Shown: one piece after another, positions 37,410-45,643 of the stretch
How the letters are laid out: every line of letters starts with the position of its first letter
Numbering within the stretch: the stretch's first letter is position 1
Notes under the pieces: generated by a model
Databases searched by the model: none
Told to the model about the DNA's origin: nothing
What the model saw: the letters and a program-made list of their open reading frames with translations, nothing else
Position numbers and translations under genes: made by a program
Assembly (NCBI GenBank): GCA_028290285.1
Contig: JAQGKD010000037.1
Location: 1 to 45,674 of the forward strand
DNA: 45,674 nt
Source: Hyphomicrobiales bacterium
Lineage (GTDB): Bacteria; Pseudomonadota; Alphaproteobacteria; Rhizobiales; Beijerinckiaceae
Direction: 5' to 3'

Positions 37410-39752
37410 TCAGCTTGCTCTGCTCTCCCGCGCCTTGCAATCCTGAATGGCGCGCCAGACCTTGTCGGGCGTTGCCGGCATCGAAAGATTGCGCACGCCC
37501 AGCGGCGCCAGCGCATCGTTGATCGCATTCATGACCGCGGGCAGGGCGCCGACAGTGCCGCATTCCCCCGCGCCTTTGACGCCGAGCGGGTTCGTTTTCG
37601 TCGGGATCGGATTCCTGTCGATATCGAACATGGGAAAATCATCGGCGCGCGGCATGGCGTAGTCCATGAAGGAGCCCGACAGCATCTGGCCGCTGTCCGC
37701 GTCATAGGCGATATTCTCCATCAGCGCCTGTCCCGCCGCCTGCGCGATGCCGCCGTGGACCTGTCCCTCCACGAGCAGCGGATTGAGTTCGACGCCGACA
37801 TCGTGCACGGCGGTGTAACGATCGATCCTGATGATGCCGGTTTCCGGATCGATCTCGACTTCGCAGACGTGGCTCGAGTTCGGTATGTTGCCTACCACCG
37901 GCGACCATGTGGCCGTCTCGTAGAGGCCGATCTCGATCTCGGGCGGCAGGCGCGCCGGATTGAACGCCGCGCGCGCCACGTCGCCGAAGAGAACCGAACG
38001 GTCGGTGCCCGCGACGCTGAACACCCCTTGTTCGAAGGTGATGTCGTCGACGCCGGTCTCCAGCATGTGGGCGGCGATGCGCCTGGCCTTGGCGATGATC
38101 TTCTCGGTCGCCTTCATCACCGTGGTGCCGCCGATTGTCGCCGTTCGTGCAGCGCCCGTGCCGGTGCCCCAGGAGAGCTTGTCGGTATCGCCCTCGATGA
38201 CGCGAATGCTCTCGGCCTCGATGCCGAGCATGCCCGAGACGATCTGCGTGTAGATCGTCTCATGGCTCTGCCCGCCGGCGGTCGAGCCGACGAGGATCGT
38301 CACGTCTCCACCCGGATCGAACCGCAATTCGGCGGCTTCCGGAGACGGCCCAGCCGACGGGTCGATGGTGCAGGACATGCCGACCCCACGCAGCATCCCG
38401 CGCGCGGCGGAAATCTTCTTGCGCTCTTCCGCGCCGGCATAGTCGGCGCGCTGCAGCGACTTTTCGAGGATCGCAGGGAAATCGCCGCAATCATAGACCT
38501 CGCCGACGGGCGACTTGTAGGGCATCGCGCTCGCAGGAATGAGGTTGCGGCGCCGGATGTCCGCCGGATCCATCCCTATGTCGCGCGCGGCGATGTCAAT
38601 CAGGCGCTCGATAATGTAGGCGCTCGGTGCGCCGCCCGGCGCGCGATAATTCGAGACGGGCAGGGTGTTGGTCAGCACCGCCGCCGCTTCGGCGAAGATC
38701 GCGGGTGCGACATAGGGCCCCGCCACGTCGCGGATGATGTTGCCCGTCGAGAGGAAGCCAAGCATGGAAATATAAGCGCCGACATTGTTGCGGGACGAGA
38801 AGCGAACGCCGAGGAACGTGCCCGCGCTGTCCAGAGCGAGTTCCGCATCGACGACCATGTCGCGTCCCTGATCGTCGGCAACCAGCGCCTCGCTGCGCTC
38901 GCAGTTCCATTTGACGGGACGACCGACTTTCTTCGACGCCCAGGCAACCACGGGAACCTCGATATAAAGGCTGCCCTTCATGCCGTACGAGCCGCCCACG
39001 TCGACGCCGAGCAGGCTGATGCGCTGCTCCGGGATCTTGAAGACGAATTGCGACATCATGGAGCGCCAGACATAGGGCCGCTGATGACAGGCGTAGATCG
39101 TGTAATGGCCGCGTCCAGCGTCATAGGCCGCCACCACCGCCCGGGGCTCCATGGAGTTCGCCGCGACGCGGTTGACCACGAAGCGCTCGCTCACGACATG
39201 CGCGGCCTGTGCGAAGGCCGCGTTCGCCGCCTCCTTGCTGCCCTTCGATGCATAGAGAGGTTCGTTGTCGGGGCAATCCGCCCAGATCGCGGGGGTCGCG
39301 GGATCGTTGGCTGTTGCAGTCGACAAATGCGCGGGCAGGACATTGTATTCGATATCGATGCGTTCGGCGGCATCCTTGGCCTGCGCGATCGTCTCGGCGA
39401 CCACGACCGCCACCGCCTGCCCGATATGGCGCACGCGGTCGCGCGTGAGGCCCGGACGGGGCGGGCGGAACATCGGCGAGCCATCCCGCCTTTTCGCGGG
39501 CGAGTGGCCACTCACATGGCCCAGTTCGTCGGCGGCATAATCCGCGCCGGTGAGGATCGCGAGAACACCGGGCATCCCGCTGGCCGCAGTGGTTTCGATG
39601 GAAACGATGTCGGCATGCGCATGGGGCGAGCGCAGGAAGATGGCGAAGCTTTGCCGGTCCAGATAGACATCGTCGGTGAAACGGCCTTCGCCCTTCATTA
39701 GACGCGGCGCTTCAACCTGGCGAACCGGCTGGCTGATCGAATATCGTGTCAT
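37410..39752 (-). CDS. Orphan xanthine-dehydrogenase-type molybdopterin hydroxylase large subunit
   Basis: The 780-residue protein has the a/b-hammerhead domain (LMKGEGRFTDDVYLDR, SPHAHADIVSI) and then the molybdopterin domains: GVDVGGSYGMKGSLYIE, SNYRAPGGAPSAYIIERLID, GGQSHETIYTQIVS and the catalytic-Glu loop GVKGAGECGTVGALPAVMNA. The active loop YRAPG is not the CO-dehydrogenase form I signature (AYRCSFR), so CO oxidation is unlikely. A role in hydroxylating a (hetero)aromatic acid or oxidising an aldehyde fits. No cognate small [2Fe-2S] or FAD-containing medium subunit is adjacent. No Tat signal, so probably cytoplasmic. AAGGAA precedes the ATG at 39752. Confidence 0.92.
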   Translation of the reverse strand: MTRYSISQPVRQVEAPRLMKGEGRFTDDVYLDRQSFAIFLRSPHAHADIVSIETTAASGMPGVLAILTGADYAADELGHVSGHSPAKRRDGSPMFRPPRPGLTRDRVRHIGQAVAVVVAETIAQAKDAAERIDIEYNVLPAHLSTATANDPATPAIWADCPDNEPLYASKGSKEAANAAFAQAAHVVSERFVVNRVAANSMEPRAVVAAYDAGRGHYTIYACHQRPYVWRSMMSQFVFKIPEQRISLLGVDVGGSYGMKGSLYIEVPVVAWASKKVGRPVKWNCERSEALVADDQGRDMVVDAELALDSAGTFLGVRFSSRNNVGAYISMLGFLSTGNIIRDVAGPYVAPAIFAEAAAVLTNTLPVSNYRAPGGAPSAYIIERLIDIAARDIGMDPADIRRRNLIPASAMPYKSPVGEVYDCGDFPAILEKSLQRADYAGAEERKKISAARGMLRGVGMSCTIDPSAGPSPEAAELRFDPGGDVTILVGSTAGGQSHETIYTQIVSGMLGIEAESIRVIEGDTDKLSWGTGTGAARTATIGGTTVMKATEKIIAKARRIAAHMLETGVDDITFEQGVFSVAGTDRSVLFGDVARAAFNPARLPPEIEIGLYETATWSPVVGNIPNSSHVCEVEIDPETGIIRIDRYTAVHDVGVELNPLLVEGQVHGGIAQAAGQALMENIAYDADSGQMLSGSFMDYAMPRADDFPMFDIDRNPIPTKTNPLGVKGAGECGTVGALPAVMNAINDALAPLGVRNLSMPATPDKVWRAIQDCKARESRAS

Positions 39753-39836
39753 GTCTTCCTTGCCCCGTCCGCCAGCCCGCCTGAAGCCGTCAACCCGACG
39801 CAATGGCGTTGAGGCTGCGAGCGCGGTCCTTCATTG

Positions 39837-39854
39837 GGAAGCGGTTCAGCTTCC
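39837..39854 (-). repeat. Hairpin between the monooxygenase and Mo-hydroxylase genes
   Basis: GGAAGC and GCTTCC form a 6-bp stem with a 6-nt loop in the 148-bp gap inside block D. It may be a processing or weak attenuation site. No promoter is obvious there. Confidence 0.3.
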
Positions 39855-39900
39855 GTGTCGCGCGATCATAGACATATCGACCATTGCGGGAAGCCCCGGA

Positions 39901-41022
39901 TCATTCCAGCGGAGCCGACCAGGCGTCGTAACCGTACACCCAGTTCGGATCCGTGCGTTGCCGCATCCAGGTATTTTGATGGGAGGTCATCTGGATTTCC
40001 GAGGTCCGGCTTTTCCGCGCGCGCTCGTAAACCTGAAAAGCCCTCGCGATATCAGGTTCAGCTTCGATGCAGCGGGAGAGAACGATGGCGTCTTCCATCG
40101 ATGTGGCTGCTCCCTGCGCCATGTATGGCGTCATGGGATGACATGCATCGCCCAGCAGCACGACCTTGCCATCCGTCCACCGGGGAAGGGGATCCCGTTC
40201 GACGATGGCCCATTTGTGCACTTCCGGGCAGGCATTCAGCACGTTCTGCACTTCGTCATGGAAGCCGACGAACGCTGCGCGAAGCTCGTCGAGATTGCCT
40301 TTCAGCGACCAGGATTCACGCGTCCAGTCGGACTCCGGATTGCTCGTCACGAAGTAGACCTCGTCCTTCTGCGCCGTCACGTAGTAAATGACGATATGCC
40401 GATCGACACCCCACCACTTCGTGCATTCGCCGATCGGTTTCCCGCCCAGCAGCGACGCCGGAAACGTCGTCCGGTAGGCGACGCGGCCCGAGTATTTGGG
40501 CTGTTCCGGCCCCAGCATCGAGGTGCGCACGCCTGAATGAATCCCGTCCGCCGCGATCATGGCATCGGCCTTTGCGCTCGTGCCGTCTTCGAACTGCAAG
40601 CGCACACCCGAATCGTCCTGCTCGAAACTGACGAGCCGCTTGTTGAGCGAAAGCCGATCGTCCGGCACCAGCGATGCAAGCGAAGCGTGCAGATCGCCCC
40701 GGTGCATCAGCAGGTAGGGCGCGCCATATTGTTCTTCCGCCTTGGCCCCCAGTGTCAGCTCGAATTTCATTTCACCGCTGTCCCACTCGCGGTTCGCCCA
40801 ATATGTGGGCTGAAACGCAGTGCTGCGAATGTGCTGCTCGAGACCCAGTCCGCGTAGAACGCGCATGGCATTCGGGCTCATCTGGATGCCTGCGCCAAGC
40901 CGGACGAACTGCCGGGCCTGTTCATAGACGTGCACATCATAACCTTGGCGCAGCAGTGCGGCGGCTGCGGTCAAGCCGCCCATGCCGGCGCCGAGAATTG
41001 CGATTGATGGCCCTCGAGACAT
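39901..41022 (-). CDS. NicC-like FAD-dependent aromatic monooxygenase
   Basis: The 373-residue group A flavin monooxygenase has GAGMGGLTAAAALLRQGYDV (FAD), RGDLHASL, MIAADGIHSGVR (DG motif) and VVLLGDACHPMTPYMAQGAA (GD motif). It closely follows 6-hydroxynicotinate 3-monooxygenase: shared landmarks are RLGAGI, the KWWxxDRH stretch, YYVT-x3-DEVYFVT and the ending WVYGYD. NicC hydroxylates and decarboxylates its substrate. Of the NicC active-site residues I recall, Cys202, His211 and Tyr215 have equivalents (Cys200, His209, Tyr213), but His47 is Gln47 and His302 is Tyr300. A related but different substrate is therefore likely. Confidence 0.85.
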   Translation of the reverse strand: MSRGPSIAILGAGMGGLTAAAALLRQGYDVHVYEQARQFVRLGAGIQMSPNAMRVLRGLGLEQHIRSTAFQPTYWANREWDSGEMKFELTLGAKAEEQYGAPYLLMHRGDLHASLASLVPDDRLSLNKRLVSFEQDDSGVRLQFEDGTSAKADAMIAADGIHSGVRTSMLGPEQPKYSGRVAYRTTFPASLLGGKPIGECTKWWGVDRHIVIYYVTAQKDEVYFVTSNPESDWTRESWSLKGNLDELRAAFVGFHDEVQNVLNACPEVHKWAIVERDPLPRWTDGKVVLLGDACHPMTPYMAQGAATSMEDAIVLSRCIEAEPDIARAFQVYERARKSRTSEIQMTSHQNTWMRQRTDPNWVYGYDAWSAPLE

Positions 41023-41063
41023 ATTCTCTCCTCACATGGAAGTTTGCTGCGCGAGCCGCGCGG

Positions 41064-41903
41064 TTATTTGGGAGCCCATGGGATCAGGCGGCGCTCGAGT
41101 ATCTCGCCGAGAAGGACCGCGAAGCCGCCGGTGAGGGCGACGACGATCAGGCCCATGAACATGCGTGGCACGTCGAGCACCTGCCAGGAGTCCCAGATGA
41201 AGTGGCCGAGACCCTCCTGAGCCGAAACGAATTCCGCCGACACGACCAGAATGAGAGCTTGCCCGAGGCCAAGTTTCAGGCCTGTGACGATGGACGGCAT
41301 CGCGGAGGGAATGACGACGCGCGTCCACCGCACCCACGCCGGAATCCGGAAGGCTTGAGCGACATCGCGATGCATGGGGCTGGCGTAGAGCACGCCGCTG
41401 AGGCTGCTGAGGCAGGTCATGTAAAAGACCCCGAGAGCGACCAGCGCGATCTTGCTCGAGTCTCCCAGCCCGAAGATCACGATGAGCAAGGGGAAGATCG
41501 CGAGTTTCGGTGTCGGAAAGGTCGCGTTGATCGAGGGCGCGAGGCTGTAGCGGATCGGCTTGGACAAGGCCATCGCAACGCCCGTCACGACGCCGAGGGT
41601 CGCCCCGATCAGATAGCCCAGTGCAAGGCGCCGATAGGTGGCTAGCATGTCGAGAAACAGGCGCCCTCTCTCGTCGGGATGCGAGAGGAGGGACACGGTC
41701 GCCGAGAATGTATCGCTCGGCGCAGGAAAGAAGCGACGGTCTATGATGCCGAAGCGCGCAAAGACTTCCCACACGACCAGGCAGCAAAGAGGAAGGCCGA
41801 TGCCGAGCGCAAGCTGCTGAAGAAGGTTCATGCGCCGTGCGCGGACGTAGGCTTGGGCCGCAAGCTCCGAACTGGTGTCGGTCGCGATCGCCAGATCGCT
41901 CAT
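41064..41903 (-). CDS. ABC transporter permease (SsuC/TauC type)
   Basis: The 279-residue protein has about six membrane segments and the inner-membrane-transport EAA-like loop (AFRIPAWVRWTRVVIPSAMPSIVTGLKLGLGQA) that docks on the ATPase. It belongs to the family serving sulfonate, nitrate, taurine and aromatic-acid importers. The start overlaps the ATPase gene by 4 bp (ATGA), and the stop is 41 bp before the monooxygenase start, placing import and catabolism in one operon. Confidence 0.95.
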   Translation of the reverse strand: MSDLAIATDTSSELAAQAYVRARRMNLLQQLALGIGLPLCCLVVWEVFARFGIIDRRFFPAPSDTFSATVSLLSHPDERGRLFLDMLATYRRLALGYLIGATLGVVTGVAMALSKPIRYSLAPSINATFPTPKLAIFPLLIVIFGLGDSSKIALVALGVFYMTCLSSLSGVLYASPMHRDVAQAFRIPAWVRWTRVVIPSAMPSIVTGLKLGLGQALILVVSAEFVSAQEGLGHFIWDSWQVLDVPRMFMGLIVVALTGGFAVLLGEILERRLIPWAPK

Positions 41904-42769
41904 GCTGATGCTCCCTTGGTCCGGGTTGTCTCCAGGGTCTGACCGACTTCGTCAGCCAGGAGCTGCCAGAGATCCGCCTCGAGGCCGCCGAACCGAGGTT
42001 CTCTCCTCAGCTCCGAGACATCGCGGTCACGCCCGAAGGGAACGTCGACGATGGCCTTGATCCGGCCGGGGCGCGCCGTCATGAGGACGATGCGATCGGC
42101 CAGCGTCAGCGCTTCCCCGATGTCGTGCGTGATGTAGACGACCGTGGAACGGGTTTCCTGCCAGATGTGCAGAAGCTCCTGCTGCATGACGAGTCGCGTC
42201 TGCGCATCCAGCGCCGCGAGCGGCTCGTCCATCAACAGGAGAAAGGGCTCCGTTGCGAGCGCCCGCGCGATGGCCACGCGCTGCCGCATGCCGCCTGAAA
42301 GCTCATGCGGGAACGCGGTGCGGAAGTTCGAGAGCCCGACAAGGCTGAGGTAGCGGTCGACCCGCTTCAGCGCTTCCCCGGGCGCGAGCTTCAATCCTGA
42401 AAGGCCGATCAGAAGATTCTTCTCGACATTCATCCACGGGAACGTCGAGTCGCTCTGGAAGACCGTCGCGCTGTGCAGCCGGCTCTTCGCATCAACATCA
42501 CCGTGCTGGAGCGTCCAATCGATTTTTCCGGTGTAGTCGCAATCGAGGCCCGCCAATATGCGCAAGAGACTGCTCTTGCCGCATCCGCTCGGACCCAGGA
42601 CCGCGACGATCTCGTGACGCTGAATGTTCAGCGAGACCCGCGAGAGCGCTTGAACAACACTCCCTTCTCGGGTGACGAAGCTACGGTTGAGATCGCCGAT
42701 CTGCACCGCCGTCGCTCCGACCGGCGAGAGACTCGCCACCGTCCGATTGTCCACAGCAATAGAACTCAT
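41900..42769 (-). CDS. ABC transporter ATP-binding protein (SsuB/TauB type)
   Basis: The 289-residue ATPase has Walker A GPSGCGKS (59-66), Q-loop Gln105, signature LSGGMRQ (157-163), Walker B LLLMDE followed by PLAALD, and the switch His in YITHDIGEA. All are intact. Energises import with the adjacent permease and binding protein. GGAG lies 9 bases before the ATG. The 63-bp gap to the binding protein gene holds nothing notable. Confidence 0.96.
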   Translation of the reverse strand: MSSIAVDNRTVASLSPVGATAVQIGDLNRSFVTREGSVVQALSRVSLNIQRHEIVAVLGPSGCGKSSLLRILAGLDCDYTGKIDWTLQHGDVDAKSRLHSATVFQSDSTFPWMNVEKNLLIGLSGLKLAPGEALKRVDRYLSLVGLSNFRTAFPHELSGGMRQRVAIARALATEPFLLLMDEPLAALDAQTRLVMQQELLHIWQETRSTVVYITHDIGEALTLADRIVLMTARPGRIKAIVDVPFGRDRDVSELRREPRFGGLEADLWQLLADEVGQTLETTRTKGASA

Positions 42770-42832
42770 GCATTGTCTCCAGGGGCCCGTGCGCGCCCTT
42801 CGCTCGTCATGGGCGGTCGATAGACCGTCAGC

Positions 42833-43864
42833 TCACTTGTAGGCGCCGAGGTCGTGCACAGCGGCTTCGGCGAAGGACGTATCGACGATCCTGCGGACGT
42901 CGATCTTCTCCCGCAAAAACTTCTGTTCGACGAAAAAGTCCTGCAACTCATCGAGGAAGCTCGCGCTCACAGCTTGGTCGGGATCAAGCCCCGCAGGAAA
43001 GCCGTCCGACACGATCTCGGGCTTCACCTTCGCGTATCGGGCGATGATCTCGATGATCTTCTCCTTGTCGCGGCCTTTCGCGAAAGCGTCGTTGTAGATG
43101 CGCACGCCCTGCATATAGGCCTTCATGAAGGCCTTGGCCGCGGGCGCGCGCGCCACGAAATCCTCGCTGTAGACGATAGGAACGATCGTCGCTCCGGCGG
43201 GCGGCACGAACTCGGTGAGATCCGAAGTGACCTTCGCGGCGCCGGCCTGCAGCGCCTGGGACATGAAGGGTTCGAGATCGATTGCCGCGTCGATTGCCTT
43301 GGTGGTGAAGGCGGGCAGGATGTTGGGGTAGGCGAGTTCCACCACGCTTACGTCGCTGAGCGACATGCCATGCTTCTTGAGGAGCTTTTCGAGCAGCATG
43401 TAGACGGAGGACGCCTTGGCGGAAACCGCGATCTTCTTTCCCTTGAGCGCCTTCATGTCCGCCGCTTCATTGCCTTGGGAGAGATCCGCACGGATCAGCA
43501 GGCGCGTCGCGGAAAATCCGGGCCGAAGACTTTGCTTGTCCCCGACGATCCGCATGTTCATGCCCTGCTTGACGGACGAGTACAGGCCCGGCGTAATCGA
43601 AATGCCTGCGGCGTCGAGCTGGTTTGTCGCCACCGCCGTCATCAGGCTGGTGGCGCTCGCCATGCGCATCATCTCGACCGAGAGGCCGGCCTCCTTGAAG
43701 AGGCCGAATTCCTCGGCAAGGTAGAGCGGCGCGTCGGTGATCCCGCCGACCGAGGCGAAGCGCACTTTCGTTTGTTGCGCCGAGGCCGCACCGCAGGCGC
43801 TGGCCAGGACTCCAAGCCCGAGCAAGAACAGGGCAGGTATCGATGTCTTGTACCGAGATGCCAT
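42833..43864 (-). CDS. ABC transporter substrate-binding protein (NMT1/TauA type)
   Basis: The 343-residue periplasmic protein has a signal peptide (SIPALFLLGLGVLASAC, cleavage likely after GAASA). It then has the NMT1/SsuA-like fold: VRFASVGGITDAPLYLAEEFGLFKEAGLSVEM, LKGKKIAVSAKASSVYMLLEKLL and IDAAIDLEPF. The Cys before the cleavage site does not fit the lipobox well, so a soluble form is favoured. The ligand is probably the acid degraded by block D. Confidence 0.94.
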   Translation of the reverse strand: MASRYKTSIPALFLLGLGVLASACGAASAQQTKVRFASVGGITDAPLYLAEEFGLFKEAGLSVEMMRMASATSLMTAVATNQLDAAGISITPGLYSSVKQGMNMRIVGDKQSLRPGFSATRLLIRADLSQGNEAADMKALKGKKIAVSAKASSVYMLLEKLLKKHGMSLSDVSVVELAYPNILPAFTTKAIDAAIDLEPFMSQALQAGAAKVTSDLTEFVPPAGATIVPIVYSEDFVARAPAAKAFMKAYMQGVRIYNDAFAKGRDKEKIIEIIARYAKVKPEIVSDGFPAGLDPDQAVSASFLDELQDFFVEQKFLREKIDVRRIVDTSFAEAAVHDLGAYK

Positions 43865-43912
43865 TTTCGTCCTCCCAGAAAAATTCGCTGGCCGCTGGTT
43901 TTCCAGCCTGAC

Positions 43913-44305
43913 CTAGACCTTCTTTTCAGCGTCCATTTCCTTGAACGCTTCCTTGGCGATCCGGAAACTGTCGACCCCGGCGGGAACGCCGCAATAGATG
44001 GCAGCCTGGAGAAAGACCTCGGTGATCTCTTCCTTCGTGACGCCGTTCCGCAACGCGCCCTTCACGTGAATCTTGAGTTCGTGCGGACGATTGAGAGCCG
44101 TAAGCATGGCGAGATTCAGCATGCTGCGCGTACGGCGCTCGAGCCCGGAGCGGCCCCAGCCCGCGCCCCAGCAATATTCGGTTACCAGCTCCTGCATCGG
44201 ACGATTGAAATCGTCCGCGCCTGCGATGGCCTGCTCGACATATTCTGCACCGAGAACCGCCTTGCGGATTTCGAGGCCCTTTTCGAACAGCTCTCTGTCA
44301 CTCAT
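43913..44305 (-). CDS. Carboxymuconolactone decarboxylase family protein (PcaC-like)
   Basis: The 130-residue protein has the full PcaC-like layout: GLEIRKAVLGAEYVEQA, RSMLNLAMLTALNRPHELKIHVKGA, RNGVTKEEITEVFLQAAIYCGVPAG and VDSFRIAKEAF. True PcaC decarboxylates gamma-carboxymuconolactone in the protocatechuate branch of the beta-ketoadipate pathway. No pcaB, pcaD, pcaGH or pcaIJ is present here, so it may act on another lactone-like intermediate. Second gene of block D. Confidence 0.92.
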   Translation of the reverse strand: MSDRELFEKGLEIRKAVLGAEYVEQAIAGADDFNRPMQELVTEYCWGAGWGRSGLERRTRSMLNLAMLTALNRPHELKIHVKGALRNGVTKEEITEVFLQAAIYCGVPAGVDSFRIAKEAFKEMDAEKKV

Positions 44306-44365
44306 GCTTCAATCTCCAATCAAGGACGCTCGCTCGTACCCTCGCAGGTGCGAGCAGGCGATAAG

Positions 44366-45643
44366 TCAGTCGGCCAGCGGAATTCCCCGCGTTTCCGGTC
44401 CGAACCAGATCACGACAGCTCCCACGACATAGGCGAAGGCGACCGCCGCCGCAGCGGCGGGGAAGGATCCGAATTCGGCGACGAGCCAGCCGGCGATCAG
44501 CGGGCCGATCGCAGTGGCGGATCGCGCCGCATTCCAGCAGAAGCCCTGTCCCGTGGCGCGCACGCGTGTCGGGAACAATTCGGGCAGGTAGACGGCGAAT
44601 GTGCCGAAGCCGCCAATTGCGAAATAGCCGTAGACAAGCATGAACCAGAGCAGCGTCGGCAGGTCAGCCACATACCAGAACAGGTAGAGAGAGGATGCGA
44701 AAGCGCCGATGTTGAAGATGAAGTAGGACCACCGGCGGCCAAGTGCGTCGGTCATCCAGACCAGGGTCAGGTAGCCGAACACTGCGCCGACCATCATCAG
44801 CATGAACGCATAGCTGATCGTCGAGACACCGTTCGTGCCGCCCGAGGCGCGTACCATTTGCTGGATCCAGCTGGGAAGCAGCGTCAGTCCGCCCCAGCAG
44901 CCGATCATCACGGACGAAGCGACGACTGCTCCCACGATGGTCCGGCGGCGCAGATCGGGGCGGAAGATCGCTGCGAACGTCTCGCGCGCCGTGGTCTTTC
45001 CGGCGTCGCGTTCCCTAACGGCCACCCAGCGCTCGGGCTCGGGCACGAAGAAGCGGATCAGGAGGCTCAGGATCGCGGGCAGGGCACCCGCTGCGAGCAC
45101 CCAGCGCCAGCTGATCGGGCCCAGCAGGAGGTTGTCGAGCGCCGCCGCGAAAAAGCCGAAGGCGAAGGCCATCTGCATGATCTGCATGGCCCGCGCGCGT
45201 TTGTGCTCCGGCCAGCTCTCAGCGATGAGGGCGGCGCCCGCGGCCCACTCGCCCCCGATGCCAAAGCCCGCGATGGCCTGCAACGCCGCCAGCTGTCCCC
45301 AGGTCTGGGCAAGGCCGCTGAGACCCGTGAAAGTCGCGTAGATCAGGATGGTGATCACCATCGTGCGTGCGCGACCTATGCGATCGGCCACGACGCCGAA
45401 CATGATGCCACCGATGCCCCAGCAGAAGAGCTTGATGGCCATGATGTAGCCGCCGATCTTGGCAATCTCCGGCGGGCTGGTGAGCTTGGTGAGTTCTGCC
45501 ACACTCGGAAACAGCACGAGCGTGAAGAGGTTGAGATCCATAGAGTCGAACATCCACCCGGCAAAGGCCGAGAGGAGGCAAAGCCATTGGTACGACGTAA
45601 TTTTGGATTCGGCGGTCGCATCGACCATGATTGCGTTTGCCAT
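44366..45643 (-). CDS. MFS transporter (aromatic acid:H+ symporter-like)
   Basis: The 425-residue protein has about 12 membrane segments. The first helix carries the AAHS-type Asp pair (FDSMDLNLFTLVLF); motif A is GGIMFGVVADRIGRARTM between helices 2 and 3, and a related loop WMTDALGRRW lies between helices 8 and 9. GGIGGEW-like GFGIGGEWAAGAALIAE is typical of sugar/aromatic-acid symporters. It leads block D, suggesting a second uptake route besides the ABC system, or export of an intermediate. Start ATG at 45643 with GGGGAG upstream; only 31 bp of upstream sequence is in the window. Confidence 0.93.
   Translation of the reverse strand: MANAIMVDATAESKITSYQWLCLLSAFAGWMFDSMDLNLFTLVLFPSVAELTKLTSPPEIAKIGGYIMAIKLFCWGIGGIMFGVVADRIGRARTMVITILIYATFTGLSGLAQTWGQLAALQAIAGFGIGGEWAAGAALIAESWPEHKRARAMQIMQMAFAFGFFAAALDNLLLGPISWRWVLAAGALPAILSLLIRFFVPEPERWVAVRERDAGKTTARETFAAIFRPDLRRRTIVGAVVASSVMIGCWGGLTLLPSWIQQMVRASGGTNGVSTISYAFMLMMVGAVFGYLTLVWMTDALGRRWSYFIFNIGAFASSLYLFWYVADLPTLLWFMLVYGYFAIGGFGTFAVYLPELFPTRVRATGQGFCWNAARSATAIGPLIAGWLVAEFGSFPAAAAAVAFAYVVGAVVIWFGPETRGIPLAD

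Noticed and set aside
37410..39752. Aerobic carbon monoxide dehydrogenase CoxL
   Set aside because: The active-site loop is YRAPGG, not the form I AYRCSFR signature, and coxM/coxS are absent.
39901..41022. Confident call of 6-hydroxynicotinate 3-monooxygenase
   Set aside because: Overall similarity is strong, but two remembered active-site His residues are replaced, and the rest of the nicotinate pathway is not present in the window.
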